A stretch of 64,000 bases of DNA from CF-46 sp042408445 (GTDB taxonomy: Bacteria; Chloroflexota; Limnocylindria; Limnocylindrales; CSP1-4), in assembly GCA_042408445.1 (NCBI GenBank), contig JBHORC010000014.1, positions 1 through 64,000 on the forward strand, given 5' to 3'. Positions 25,385 through 33,045 of the stretch are shown here, piece after piece (position 1 is the first letter of the stretch; the number at the start of each line of letters is the position of its first letter). The notes below the pieces were generated by a model, which worked only from the letters and a program-made list of their open reading frames with translations, did not search any database and was not told the origin of the DNA. Made by a program: the position numbers and the translations under genes.

Positions 25385-26280
25385 ACCCGGAGCGAGGACC
25401 GACGCGGCGTCCGAACATGACCGGCGCGAGGACGACCGCGTCCGCCGGGCTCAAACCGAAGGCCAAGGCGAAGCCGAAGAAGCGGATCCGGGCGAAGCCC
25501 GATCCCGCGATCGCCTGGGCTCGCCGGCTCGCGCGTTACCGGCCGCGTCTGCTCGAGGACACCCTGGACCGGCTCGGCGAGCTGTACGGCCCGCAGATCT
25601 GGCGCCGCCGCCTCGATCCGACGTCCGAGCTGATCCTCACGATCCTCACCCAGAACACCGCCGACATCAACGCCGAGAAGGCCTATGTCGCGCTCCGGGT
25701 CGCCTATCCCTCGGAGCGGGACGTCGAGCGGCACGAACCGGGCGTCGGCTGGGGCGGCGACGGGCTCCCGGACGGCCGACCGCCAGACTGGGCGGCGGTC
25801 GAGGAGGCGCCGCTCGCCCAGCTGATCGACGTGATCCGGCCCGGCGGACTCGCGCCCCAGAAGGCGCCCCGGATCCAGGCGACGCTCCGACGGATCCGCG
25901 AGGAGCGCGGCGACCACTCGCTCGAATTCCTCGGCGACCTCTCTCCGATCGCCGCCCGGGACTGGCTGACGTCGATCCCCGGGATCGGCAAGAAGACCGC
26001 CTCGGTGCTGCTCCTGTTCTGCTTCAACCAGCCGCTGATGCCCGTCGACCGCCACGTCGAGCGCGTCTCGAAGCGGATCGGGCTCCTGCCGGCGAGCGCG
26101 CCCGCGGACCGAGCCCACGATCAGTTCATCGCGATGCTGGCCGGGACGCCGGAGCGCACGTACGAGACGCACGTCCTCCTGATCCACCACGGCCGGGCGA
26201 TCTGCCAGGCACGAAGCCCCAAGCACGAGCTCTGCCCGATCCGGGACCGGTGCCGGTTCGTCGACCCGAAGGCGCCGTAG
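25381..26280 (+). CDS. endonuclease III-like DNA glycosylase with altered Fe-S motif
   Basis: A 299-residue HhH-GPD protein. ELILTILTQNTADINAEKAY is the HhH-GPD start; SIPGIGKKTASVLLLF is the helix-hairpin-helix with the catalytic Lys; MPVDRHVERVSKRIG carries the catalytic Asp. The C-terminal cluster is C-x6-H-x2-C-x5-C where endonuclease III has four Cys, so one Fe-S ligand is His. A 40-residue Lys/Ala/Pro-rich N-terminal extension and an Asp/Gly-rich insert (HEPGVGWGGDGLPDG) are unusual. GTG 25381 overlaps the toxin stop; ATG 25417 is an alternative. Confidence 0.82.
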   Translation: MNPERGPTRRPNMTGARTTASAGLKPKAKAKPKKRIRAKPDPAIAWARRLARYRPRLLEDTLDRLGELYGPQIWRRRLDPTSELILTILTQNTADINAEKAYVALRVAYPSERDVERHEPGVGWGGDGLPDGRPPDWAAVEEAPLAQLIDVIRPGGLAPQKAPRIQATLRRIREERGDHSLEFLGDLSPIAARDWLTSIPGIGKKTASVLLLFCFNQPLMPVDRHVERVSKRIGLLPASAPADRAHDQFIAMLAGTPERTYETHVLLIHHGRAICQARSPKHELCPIRDRCRFVDPKAP

Positions 26281-26335
26281 AGCGTTGGGGCCGTCGCGCC
26301 GGCCGCGATCCCCTGGGCCCGGCCGGCGCCGCTCC

Positions 26336-27844
26336 TCAGGCCTCCGGAGGCTCGCCCGGCAGGTACACGGTGAACGCGGCGCCACGTCCAAGCGCTGACG
26401 GCTCCAGCACGAGATCGCCGCCCATCGCGTGGCACAGGGCCCGCGAGACGTACAGCCCCAGGCCGCTCCCCTCTCCGGTCGCGGTGGCGCCTCGCTCGAA
26501 GCGGCCGAACAGGCTGCCGCGATCCTGTTCCGCGATGCCCGGGCCGTCATCGGCGATCGTCACCCGGATCATGGGCGGCGCGGCGGCGGGGTCCGGCGCC
26601 ACCTCGACCGCGATCGGCGCGCCTTCGCCGTACTTCAAGGCGTTGTCGAGGAGCGCCCAGAGCACCTGGTCGAGCTGATCGACGTCAGCAACGGCGAGCC
26701 AGCCCGCCGATCGATCGTCGAGGGTGAACGCGACGTCGTCCGTCGCGAGCGCCTCCCACGCCCGGCGGATCCGGTTCGTGACGGCGACGACCTCGATCCG
26801 CGGCCGCAGCCCGCCGGACTCGAGTCGGGTCACGGTCAGGAGCTGGCGAACCATCCGCGACAGCCGATCGGTCTGCTCGATGATCATCCCGAGCCGCGCA
26901 TCCGGACGGGCTCCCCGGAGCTGGTCGGCCGTCGCCCGGATGCTGGTCAGCGGCGTCTGGAGGTTGTGGCTCACCCCCCGGAGGAAGTCGTCCTTGGCCG
27001 CGTCCAGCTCCAGCAGCTGGGCGTTCTGGGCCTCGACGCGGGCGAACAGCTCGGCATTCCGGATCGCGACCGCGATCTCGCTCGCGAACACCTCGAGGAG
27101 GTCCTGATCGGCCCGATCCCACTGACGGGTCGCCGGCAGGTGACCGACGAGCACGCCGACCTGATCCGTGCCGTTTCGCAGCACGGCTCGGACCGGGAGC
27201 GGGTCACCGGGGATCCGCTCCTCCACGGGTACCTCGCCCGGGTCGACGAGCCGGACGTCCGCGTCGATCATCCCGAAGGCGGCTCGGGCGTCCGCGGCCG
27301 CGCGGCCCACGATGAACTCGACGCTGTCCCGGGGCGACGTCGACTCCACCGCCGCGAGGATCCGCCCGAGCTCGCGGTTCCGCCGCTCGATGTCCGCGGC
27401 GAGTCGGTTGTGCGACTCGGCAAGACGGGCGATGTCGTCCTCGCCCGGGACGACGATCGGGGTGGAGAGGTCGCCGGCGGACGTTCGCTCGACCGCCGCC
27501 GCGATCGCCCGCAGCGGCGCGGTGAGGTCGGCGGCGAGGAGGTAGGCGAGGAGGATCGCGATCATCGCCGCGATCACGAGGACGAGCAGCAGGACGCGAC
27601 CGATCGTGACGTCGTCCACGGTGTGGCCGAGCAGGAACAGGACGGCACCGAAGGCGACGAGCGGGGTGATCGCCGCCGCCACGAGCCCGATCAGCAGTCG
27701 CGACCGGAACGACAGGCGGAGCCGAAGCGTCGCCGAGGGCTCGGATGGGCCGAACCGCGGGGTCTCGAAGCCGTCCGGATCGTCGAACGTCAGGCCGTCG
27801 TCCGTTGCGCCGGCCGATTTGAACGCTCGGCCCCGATCAGGCAT
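26336..27844 (-). CDS. sensor histidine kinase
   Basis: About 502 residues: a 40-residue cytoplasmic N-terminus, two membrane helices (residues about 50-110) with almost no extracellular loop, a HAMP domain (LTAPLRAIAAAVERTSAGDLS), a GAF-like domain, and a HisKA domain whose phospho-acceptor lies in GVSHNLQTPLTSI. The H-box has Asn-Leu-Gln where HELRTPL is usual. The ATPase domain has NALKYGEG, ADDGPGIAEQD and GSGLGLYVSRAL. With so little outside the membrane, it probably senses a membrane or internal signal. It overlaps the response regulator by 8 bp (ATGCCTGA). Confidence 0.9.
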   Translation of the reverse strand: MPDRGRAFKSAGATDDGLTFDDPDGFETPRFGPSEPSATLRLRLSFRSRLLIGLVAAAITPLVAFGAVLFLLGHTVDDVTIGRVLLLVLVIAAMIAILLAYLLAADLTAPLRAIAAAVERTSAGDLSTPIVVPGEDDIARLAESHNRLAADIERRNRELGRILAAVESTSPRDSVEFIVGRAAADARAAFGMIDADVRLVDPGEVPVEERIPGDPLPVRAVLRNGTDQVGVLVGHLPATRQWDRADQDLLEVFASEIAVAIRNAELFARVEAQNAQLLELDAAKDDFLRGVSHNLQTPLTSIRATADQLRGARPDARLGMIIEQTDRLSRMVRQLLTVTRLESGGLRPRIEVVAVTNRIRRAWEALATDDVAFTLDDRSAGWLAVADVDQLDQVLWALLDNALKYGEGAPIAVEVAPDPAAAPPMIRVTIADDGPGIAEQDRGSLFGRFERGATATGEGSGLGLYVSRALCHAMGGDLVLEPSALGRGAAFTVYLPGEPPEA

Positions 27845-28673
27845 CCGAGGGACGGAGGGATGCGTCGATCCGTGGGGCTGGACCGGGCTCCGCGGAGGTC
27901 CCGGCGTCGGACGAGCGGTCGGCGTCGGCGCCGTCAGCCGCACCGTCGGCCGGCGCGTCCGCCGCGGCCACGAGCCGGTAGCCGATCCCGCGGACCGTCT
28001 GGAGGTGGACCGGGCGGTTCGGGTCGACCTCGACCTTCTGGCGCAGCCGACGCATCGTCACCCAGACGTACGACGGGTCCGCGTCCTCGGTGTCCGCCCA
28101 GCCGCGAGCGAGCAGCGTCTCGGTTGTGACCGTCTGGCCGAGGTTCGCGGCGAGGGCGTAGAGGAGCCGGGATTCCGTCGGCGCAAGCGGCACGGCCTGG
28201 CCCGCGACCGTCGCCTCCCGGCGATGCAGGTCGAGCGTCAGATCCGGCCCGAGGACGAGGCTCTGGCGGGGCACCTTGTCGCCGAGCCGGCGAAGGATCC
28301 GGCTGATCCGCGCCCGCAGCTCGGGGTAGTGGTACGGCTTCGTGACGTAGTCCTCGGCGACCTCCTCCAGGAGATCCGCCTTGGAGTCGCCGGCATCGAC
28401 CGCGGACAGGACGATGATCGGCAGGTCGGCGAGCGCCTTGATCTCGCGGGCGAGGGACAGGCCGTCCATCCGCGGCATCATCATGTCGATCACGAGGAGG
28501 TCCGGCCAGCCGCTCCGCAGCCGCCGGAGCGCCTCCGCCCCGTCCCGGGCCGTCTGGATCTCGAAACCATCCGAGCGCAGCTGCTCGGCGAGGAGCAGGA
28601 GCAGGTTCGGGTCGTCGTCGACGATCAGGATCCGCGGCGAGGCAGCTCGGTCGCCTGGTCCCACGTTCAGCAT
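27837..28673 (-). CDS. OmpR-family response regulator
   Basis: A 278-residue regulator. The receiver has ILIVDDDPN, phospho-acceptor Asp in LLVIDMMMPRMDG, IIVLSAVDAG and the Lys of VTKPYHYP. The winged-helix domain has APTESRLLYALAANLGQTV and VRGIGYRL. A disordered Ala/Asp/Gly-rich tail of about 45 residues ends the protein. It pairs with the kinase downstream. Its promoter is of leaderless type. Targets are unknown, although the adjacent pilus operon is a plausible one. Confidence 0.92.
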   Translation of the reverse strand: MLNVGPGDRAASPRILIVDDDPNLLLLLAEQLRSDGFEIQTARDGAEALRRLRSGWPDLLVIDMMMPRMDGLSLAREIKALADLPIIVLSAVDAGDSKADLLEEVAEDYVTKPYHYPELRARISRILRRLGDKVPRQSLVLGPDLTLDLHRREATVAGQAVPLAPTESRLLYALAANLGQTVTTETLLARGWADTEDADPSYVWVTMRRLRQKVEVDPNRPVHLQTVRGIGYRLVAAADAPADGAADGADADRSSDAGTSAEPGPAPRIDASLRPSDA

Positions 28674-28680
28674 CCGATCG

Positions 28681-28686
28681 AGTATA
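28681..28686 (-). promoter_or_regulatory. leaderless-type -10 box of the response regulator
   Basis: TATACT on the minus strand ends exactly seven bases before the ATG at 28673. No SD and no clear -35 box are seen. Confidence 0.5.
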
Positions 28687-28698
28687 CGAACGCGCTAT

Positions 28699-28722
28699 CC
28701 GGCCGAGCCACGGCTCGGCCGG
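28699..28722 (-). terminator. hairpin after the first Tad-like operon
   Basis: CCGGCCGAGC-CACG-GCTCGGCCGG is a perfect 10-bp stem between the last gene of the operon and the response-regulator promoter. It lacks a T-tract, so termination efficiency is uncertain. Confidence 0.5.
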
Positions 28723-28736
28723 CGGCGCGACGCGCG

Positions 28737-28853
28737 TCAGTGAAGCGAATGGACCGGCTGCATGATCAGCACCGCGGCGACGAGCCCGGCGAAGGCGACG
28801 ACGACCACGGCGATGACCACGAGGGCCGTCGCCCCGAAGCGCGGCCGCGTCAC
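28737..28853 (-). CDS. 38-residue single-span membrane peptide
   Basis: The GTG start overlaps the stop of the giant TadG-like gene (GTGA). The peptide has a basic N-terminus (VTRPRFG), one hydrophobic span (ALVVIAVVVVAFAGLVAAVLIM) and a short tail. A similar 43-residue gene follows the paralogous TadG gene at 32.9-33.0 kb, so the position is conserved between the two operons although sequence identity is low. It may be a pilus accessory peptide (inference). Confidence 0.6.
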   Translation of the reverse strand: MTRPRFGATALVVIAVVVVAFAGLVAAVLIMQPVHSLH

Positions 28854-31207
28854 GGCACGATCAGGTGGACGGGGTTGCCCTTGATCCGGACCGTCCAGGT
28901 CGTGACGTCGTTCGAGGTTCCGGTGCCGTTCATCGTGTATCGGATCTTCCACCAGCCGCTCTGCGCGGCGGTGTAGCCAGCCGGGATCGGGATTTCCAGC
29001 GTCAGCCAACAGCCGTTGAAGGTGCCGTTCGTGGCGCCGACGTTGGTCTGGACGCTCGAGACGCCTGTGCCGCCCGCCATGGCATCACAGTTCGCAGCGT
29101 TCGTGTTCGTCGTCCCCTTGGCGGCCGTCCAGTCGAAGGTCGTGGGCGACCAGCCGCCGCCGTTCGGGACGAGGATCTCGACCGACGCCGAGAGCGGGTT
29201 CGTGTCGCCCGGGTCCCAGAGCTGGATCTCGACCGTCTTGCCGGCGTGAACCGCATCGATCTGGGCCAGGTAGAACTCGGACTGGACCGCAGATCCGGAC
29301 GCCGACAGCGGCGTGAACATCTGCATCGCACCGAGACCGTAGATCTTCGGGGTGCCGCCGGTCGCGGAGGCGTACAGCGCGTAGCTGTTCTCGCCGTCCG
29401 TGCCGCGCTGGGCGGCGACGTTGGCGGGGTCCGTCGACGTCGTGTGGAGCCGATAGATCGTGCCGTTCGCGCCGCCCGTGAGGCCGGACGCGAGCAGGTA
29501 CCAGTTGTCGTGATAGTCGCGACCGTCGCCATACGGGCCGTCCGTCGACGTTCGGCACTGGCTGATCGTCCCGCTCGTCGCGGGGCCGCCCATCGTGTCG
29601 TCCGACGCGCTGACGTTCCGGAACAGGCCGCCGCTCTGGGCGATCGGCGCGCCGTCGTCGGTCATGTCGTACAGCGTGTTCTTCGAGTCGTAGAGCTCGA
29701 AGAAGGAGCTGACCTGGTCGCCGGATCCGCTGAACCAGCGGTCGGCGGTGCCCTTGTTGATCGCCGTTGCGCAGAAGACCGGGTCGTAGACGTAGACGGA
29801 TCCGTTCGTCGTGCCCGCGGGCATCTCGACGGCGTAGTTGTAGTAGGTGTCCGCGTCATAGGCGGGGTTGGTCGCGCCGCCGACCGTGTCGTAGTACGGC
29901 TGGAAGGCGTCACCGTTCACGTTCGCCGCGCCCTCGGTGTTCATCGTCGCCCAGAACCCGCGCGGGTTCAGGACGGCGCCGTCCGCCTTGTAGCACGCGG
30001 TCACGCCGGTGCACGCCGTTCCGGGACCCTGGAGATTCTGGTCGGCGATCGGGGTCGTGACGGTGGACGTGGACGAGGTCACCGTGTCGATCGTGTAGGT
30101 CGCCTGCACCTCGATCATGTCGAGGCGGAGGTTCGTGCCGGCGGTCGCACAACCCTTCACGGCCTGGATGCGGACGCGGAAGTTCGCATCCGACAGGTCG
30201 GATTGCGTCCAGGTCGGATGGCCGGCGTTCGTCCACGCGGCGAGGGAGTTGTTGGCACCCAGCGTGTAGTCGCCGGTCGTCGTGTTCGTTCCGAGGGCCG
30301 GTGTCGCGGTCACCGCCGTGGACCAGGTCGTGCCCGCGTTCCACGACACGGCAACCTGGATCTTCGAGTTGGCGCATGCGGCGGTCACGAATGCGTCCGT
30401 GAGCCGGACCTCCAGCCCGTTCACGGCCGTCACGCTCTGGTTGAACGCGAGGCCGCCGAGCAGGTTGAGGTTGCCGAACTGCTGCAGGTTGCCGTTCGTC
30501 GCCGTCTGGGCGTAGGTCGTGTCGTTGCTGGTGATCGCCGGGATCAGGTTGCCGGCGGTCGCCGTCCAGCCGGCCGCGCCGGGCACGGTCGTCGGCTTGA
30601 GGAACCCCGAGTTGCCGGACGAGGACGCGTGGTTGGTCGTCGTGACCGTTCCCGTGGTGGTGAGACCGCGGGTCAGTCCGAAGACGCCGTAGTAGTTCTC
30701 GGGACTGCCCATCGGCACGGGCAGCACGAACTCGGCCTTGCCCGTCCGGACGATCGGGATCTGGTTGATGCCGAAGATCCGCATGAAGAACGTGTTGAGC
30801 GGCGCCGAGACGGTGACGTTCAGGCGCCGACCATTCCCGGGCGGATCCTGGACGGGGGTGATCGCGACCGCCGCGACGGCGTCCGTGTAGCCGTTCTTCG
30901 ACGCTTCGAGCTTCGCGACGGCGTACGCGTCCGTGGGATTGCCGGGCAGGTAGACGACGCCCGCGAGCGCCGCGGCGTCGGCCGTCCGCTGGACGCGGAG
31001 CGAGTTGATCCAGTACCAGGAGACGTCGACGACGAGGGCGACCATCCCGGTCAGGACGAAGATCGCCATCGCGAGGATGATCACGATCTGGCCCCGGGAA
31101 TGCTGCCGCCCGTTGCGACGCGATGTCGCGGACGCAGACGAGCGCCGGGCGGGTGCGGGCTGAAAGTCAGGGGTCATGGCGTGCGTCTCCGCAATCCGGT
31201 CGTTCAT
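28850..31207 (-). CDS. large TadG-like pilus/surface protein, copy A
   Basis: A 785-residue protein. A basic N-terminal tail leads to SRGQIVIILAMAIFVLTGMV, the membrane anchor of TadE/TadG pilus proteins, then VDVSWYWINSLRVQRTADAAALAGV, the standard Tad segment. The remaining 700 or so residues are Thr/Asn/Gly-rich and presumably outside the cell, ending in WTVRIKGNPVHLIV. This is far longer than usual TadG proteins (roughly 400-500 residues). It shares many segments with copy B, for example NTFFMRIFGI and MGSPENYYGV. ATG 31207 shares one base with the stop upstream. Confidence 0.8.
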   Translation of the reverse strand: MNDRIAETHAMTPDFQPAPARRSSASATSRRNGRQHSRGQIVIILAMAIFVLTGMVALVVDVSWYWINSLRVQRTADAAALAGVVYLPGNPTDAYAVAKLEASKNGYTDAVAAVAITPVQDPPGNGRRLNVTVSAPLNTFFMRIFGINQIPIVRTGKAEFVLPVPMGSPENYYGVFGLTRGLTTTGTVTTTNHASSSGNSGFLKPTTVPGAAGWTATAGNLIPAITSNDTTYAQTATNGNLQQFGNLNLLGGLAFNQSVTAVNGLEVRLTDAFVTAACANSKIQVAVSWNAGTTWSTAVTATPALGTNTTTGDYTLGANNSLAAWTNAGHPTWTQSDLSDANFRVRIQAVKGCATAGTNLRLDMIEVQATYTIDTVTSSTSTVTTPIADQNLQGPGTACTGVTACYKADGAVLNPRGFWATMNTEGAANVNGDAFQPYYDTVGGATNPAYDADTYYNYAVEMPAGTTNGSVYVYDPVFCATAINKGTADRWFSGSGDQVSSFFELYDSKNTLYDMTDDGAPIAQSGGLFRNVSASDDTMGGPATSGTISQCRTSTDGPYGDGRDYHDNWYLLASGLTGGANGTIYRLHTTSTDPANVAAQRGTDGENSYALYASATGGTPKIYGLGAMQMFTPLSASGSAVQSEFYLAQIDAVHAGKTVEIQLWDPGDTNPLSASVEILVPNGGGWSPTTFDWTAAKGTTNTNAANCDAMAGGTGVSSVQTNVGATNGTFNGCWLTLEIPIPAGYTAAQSGWWKIRYTMNGTGTSNDVTTWTVRIKGNPVHLIVP

Positions 31208-31836
31208 CAGCCGGCGCTCGGGTTGAGGGCCATCGTGGTCCGGTCACTCAACGTGAGCTGGCCGGAGCCGAACATGTGGAGCAGCCCGCCAAGGGGCGTC
31301 ACGAACACGTAGGTGTAGTTCACGCTCACCCCGATGGAGTCGGTGTTCGGGGTCGCGCCACCGACGTAGCCGGAGCCGTTCTTGCGGTTGCCGGACGTGC
31401 AGGCGTTCCAGCCGACGCTGGAGACCTTCCACAGGAGCGTGGAACCGTCCACGACGGTGCCATCGCTGCCGGGGATCCAGGTGTTCACCGCGCTGCCGAT
31501 CGGCAGCCCGGCGGAGTCCGCGTCGTAGATCTGGATCGAGTTGATCCGCGCGGCGTTCACCTGGGATCCGGGCGACGTCACGACCCGCTGGAGCGAGGCG
31601 ATGATGTTGTTGTCGACGTCGGAGCAGGCGACCTGGCTCGTTCCGTTTGCGAGGGCGGCGCCCATGCGGGCACCCTCGCGCGTGGCGTACTCGAGGCCCA
31701 GGTGATGGGTGAACACGAAGCCGAACTCGAGCATCCCGAGCAGCAGCACCATGAAGATCGGCAGCGCGACCGCGAACTCCACGAGGCTCTGGGCCCGCGA
31801 GGCGCGGCGCGTGAACGGGGAGTGCAGGCGAGTCAC
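31207..31836 (-). CDS. TadE-like minor pilin, copy A2
   Basis: A 209-residue TadE-like protein. After a short basic tail, AQSLVEFAVALPIFMVLLLGMLEFGFVF is the TadE type signal/anchor with the characteristic Glu residues, then YATREGARMGAALANG. The C-terminus LSDRTTMALNPSAG matches copy B2. GTG 31836 overlaps the stop of the preceding gene. TadE pseudopilins join Flp pilus assembly at the membrane. Confidence 0.85.
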   Translation of the reverse strand: MTRLHSPFTRRASRAQSLVEFAVALPIFMVLLLGMLEFGFVFTHHLGLEYATREGARMGAALANGTSQVACSDVDNNIIASLQRVVTSPGSQVNAARINSIQIYDADSAGLPIGSAVNTWIPGSDGTVVDGSTLLWKVSSVGWNACTSGNRKNGSGYVGGATPNTDSIGVSVNYTYVFVTPLGGLLHMFGSGQLTLSDRTTMALNPSAG

Positions 31837-32480
31837 AGGATCGGCTCCATCCGCATGGCGTTGGCCTTGACGATCGTGTAGCCGGTCCCGGCCAGGCTGA
31901 TCAGGTAGGACAGCGGCGTGTGCCAGGAGTAGGCGTAGGTGATCTGGACGCCGATGTGGTCCAGTGGTCGCACCGGGCCCTGGCAACCGGCGAGGTAGTT
32001 GCACCGGGCCGTGTCCGGATACCCACTCGTCGTCTGGCGGAAGGACACCGTGGCGGTCGGGTTGCCCGGGAGCGGGCACGACGTCGTGCCGGCCCGGTCG
32101 TAGTTGTTGCCGGTTCCGGTGTCGACGCCGGCGGTCGTCGCCTTGTAGATCCGGACGCCGGTGATCAGGCGACTGTCCGCCGGGGCGCCGATGCTGTCCT
32201 CGATCTTCCGGAGGATCACGCAGTCCGCGCCCGACGCACTCCCTGCCTCGGCGCCGATCAGGGCCGCCTCACGGCTCGCGAAGTTGACGGCGAGCAGGGC
32301 GTTCAGGACGAGCGAGAACTCGATGATCCCCATGATCAGGACGACCGAGATCGGGATCACGAGCGAGAACTCGACGAGCGTCTGGCCGCGGGCGCGACGA
32401 CGACGGCCGGAGCCGAACAGCCAGAACGATCGCCGGCTGGGGCGGGTCGCGGGCTCGGAGAGGATGTCGGTCTGGATCAT
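31833..32480 (-). CDS. TadE-like minor pilin, copy A1
   Basis: About 215 residues. RGQTLVEFSLVIPISVVLIMGIIEFSLVLNALL is the TadE anchor, followed by NFASREAALIGAEAGS. The tail VKANAMRMEPIL is nearly the same as in copy B1. It is the first gene of the four-gene operon. ATG 32480 is used here; a GTG 12 bases upstream is also possible. Confidence 0.82.
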   Translation of the reverse strand: MIQTDILSEPATRPSRRSFWLFGSGRRRRARGQTLVEFSLVIPISVVLIMGIIEFSLVLNALLAVNFASREAALIGAEAGSASGADCVILRKIEDSIGAPADSRLITGVRIYKATTAGVDTGTGNNYDRAGTTSCPLPGNPTATVSFRQTTSGYPDTARCNYLAGCQGPVRPLDHIGVQITYAYSWHTPLSYLISLAGTGYTIVKANAMRMEPIL

Positions 32481-32843
32481 CGGAGCGGCCACTCCATCGG
32501 GGAGGCGTTGCGGGATGACAGGCGATCGGTGGTCCCGCGGAGAACGCAGGCGTGTTGCACCGTCGCACCGAGACCCCGATCGTTCGTTGCCCCAAAGGTC
32601 CCGTTCCGCGTCGTCAGCCTTCCCATGGCGCGCCACGCGGTGGCGCCGTTCGCAGGCCGCTGACGCGGTCGACGAGGTGCGGGTCGGGTGGCGAGGACGG
32701 ACACGGCAGGCTCCGGAGCGATCGATTTCGTCCGATCCTCCGCGCCGGACCTCACACGCCACCTTGAAGCGGTGCGAGGGTGCATAGCCCGAACGGCCCA
32801 TCGGCCGGGGGCCCCTTCGGGTCAGGCGGGCGCGTGCACAGAA
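32481..32843. other. non-coding stretch between the two Tad-like operons
   Basis: It should hold the promoter of operon A, transcribed leftward, but I cannot point to a convincing -35/-10 pair. No gene with an SD or family match is visible on either strand. Confidence 0.5.
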
Positions 32844-32869
32844 ACGGCGCCCCGTTCCCGGGGCGCCGT
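32844..32869 (-). terminator. terminator of the second Tad-like operon
   Basis: ACGGCGCCCCG and CGGGGCGCCGT form a perfect 11-bp stem around a 4-nt loop, 25 bp after the last gene. On the transcribed strand it is followed by TTTCTGT, a weak T-tract. Confidence 0.65.
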
Positions 32870-32893
32870 CTGGTCGCGCGAGTGACGCGCGGG

Positions 32894-33025
32894 TCAGCTG
32901 GTGAAGTAGAGCGGGGCGATCACGTAGAAGTACACGGCCGCCAGCCCCACCACCGCCACGATGAAGACGGTCATGAGGATCAGCGCGAGCAGCGATCGAT
33001 TGAACGCTGGCTTCGGATCGTTCAT
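32894..33025 (-). CDS. 43-residue single-span membrane protein
   Basis: A basic N-terminus (MNDPKPAFNRS) is followed by one hydrophobic span (LLALILMTVFIVAVVGLAAVYFYVI). It starts 20 bp after the copy B TadG gene and matches the position of the 38-residue gene after copy A. No family is recognised. Confidence 0.62.
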   Translation of the reverse strand: MNDPKPAFNRSLLALILMTVFIVAVVGLAAVYFYVIAPLYFTS

Positions 33026-33045
33026 CACCTGCGGATCTCCGGTCG

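Noticed and set aside
28865..31312. An 815-codon open frame on the plus strand
   Set aside because: Antisense to the TadG-A gene, with compositional bias and no motifs. The opposite strand has membrane anchor, overlaps and a paralogue.
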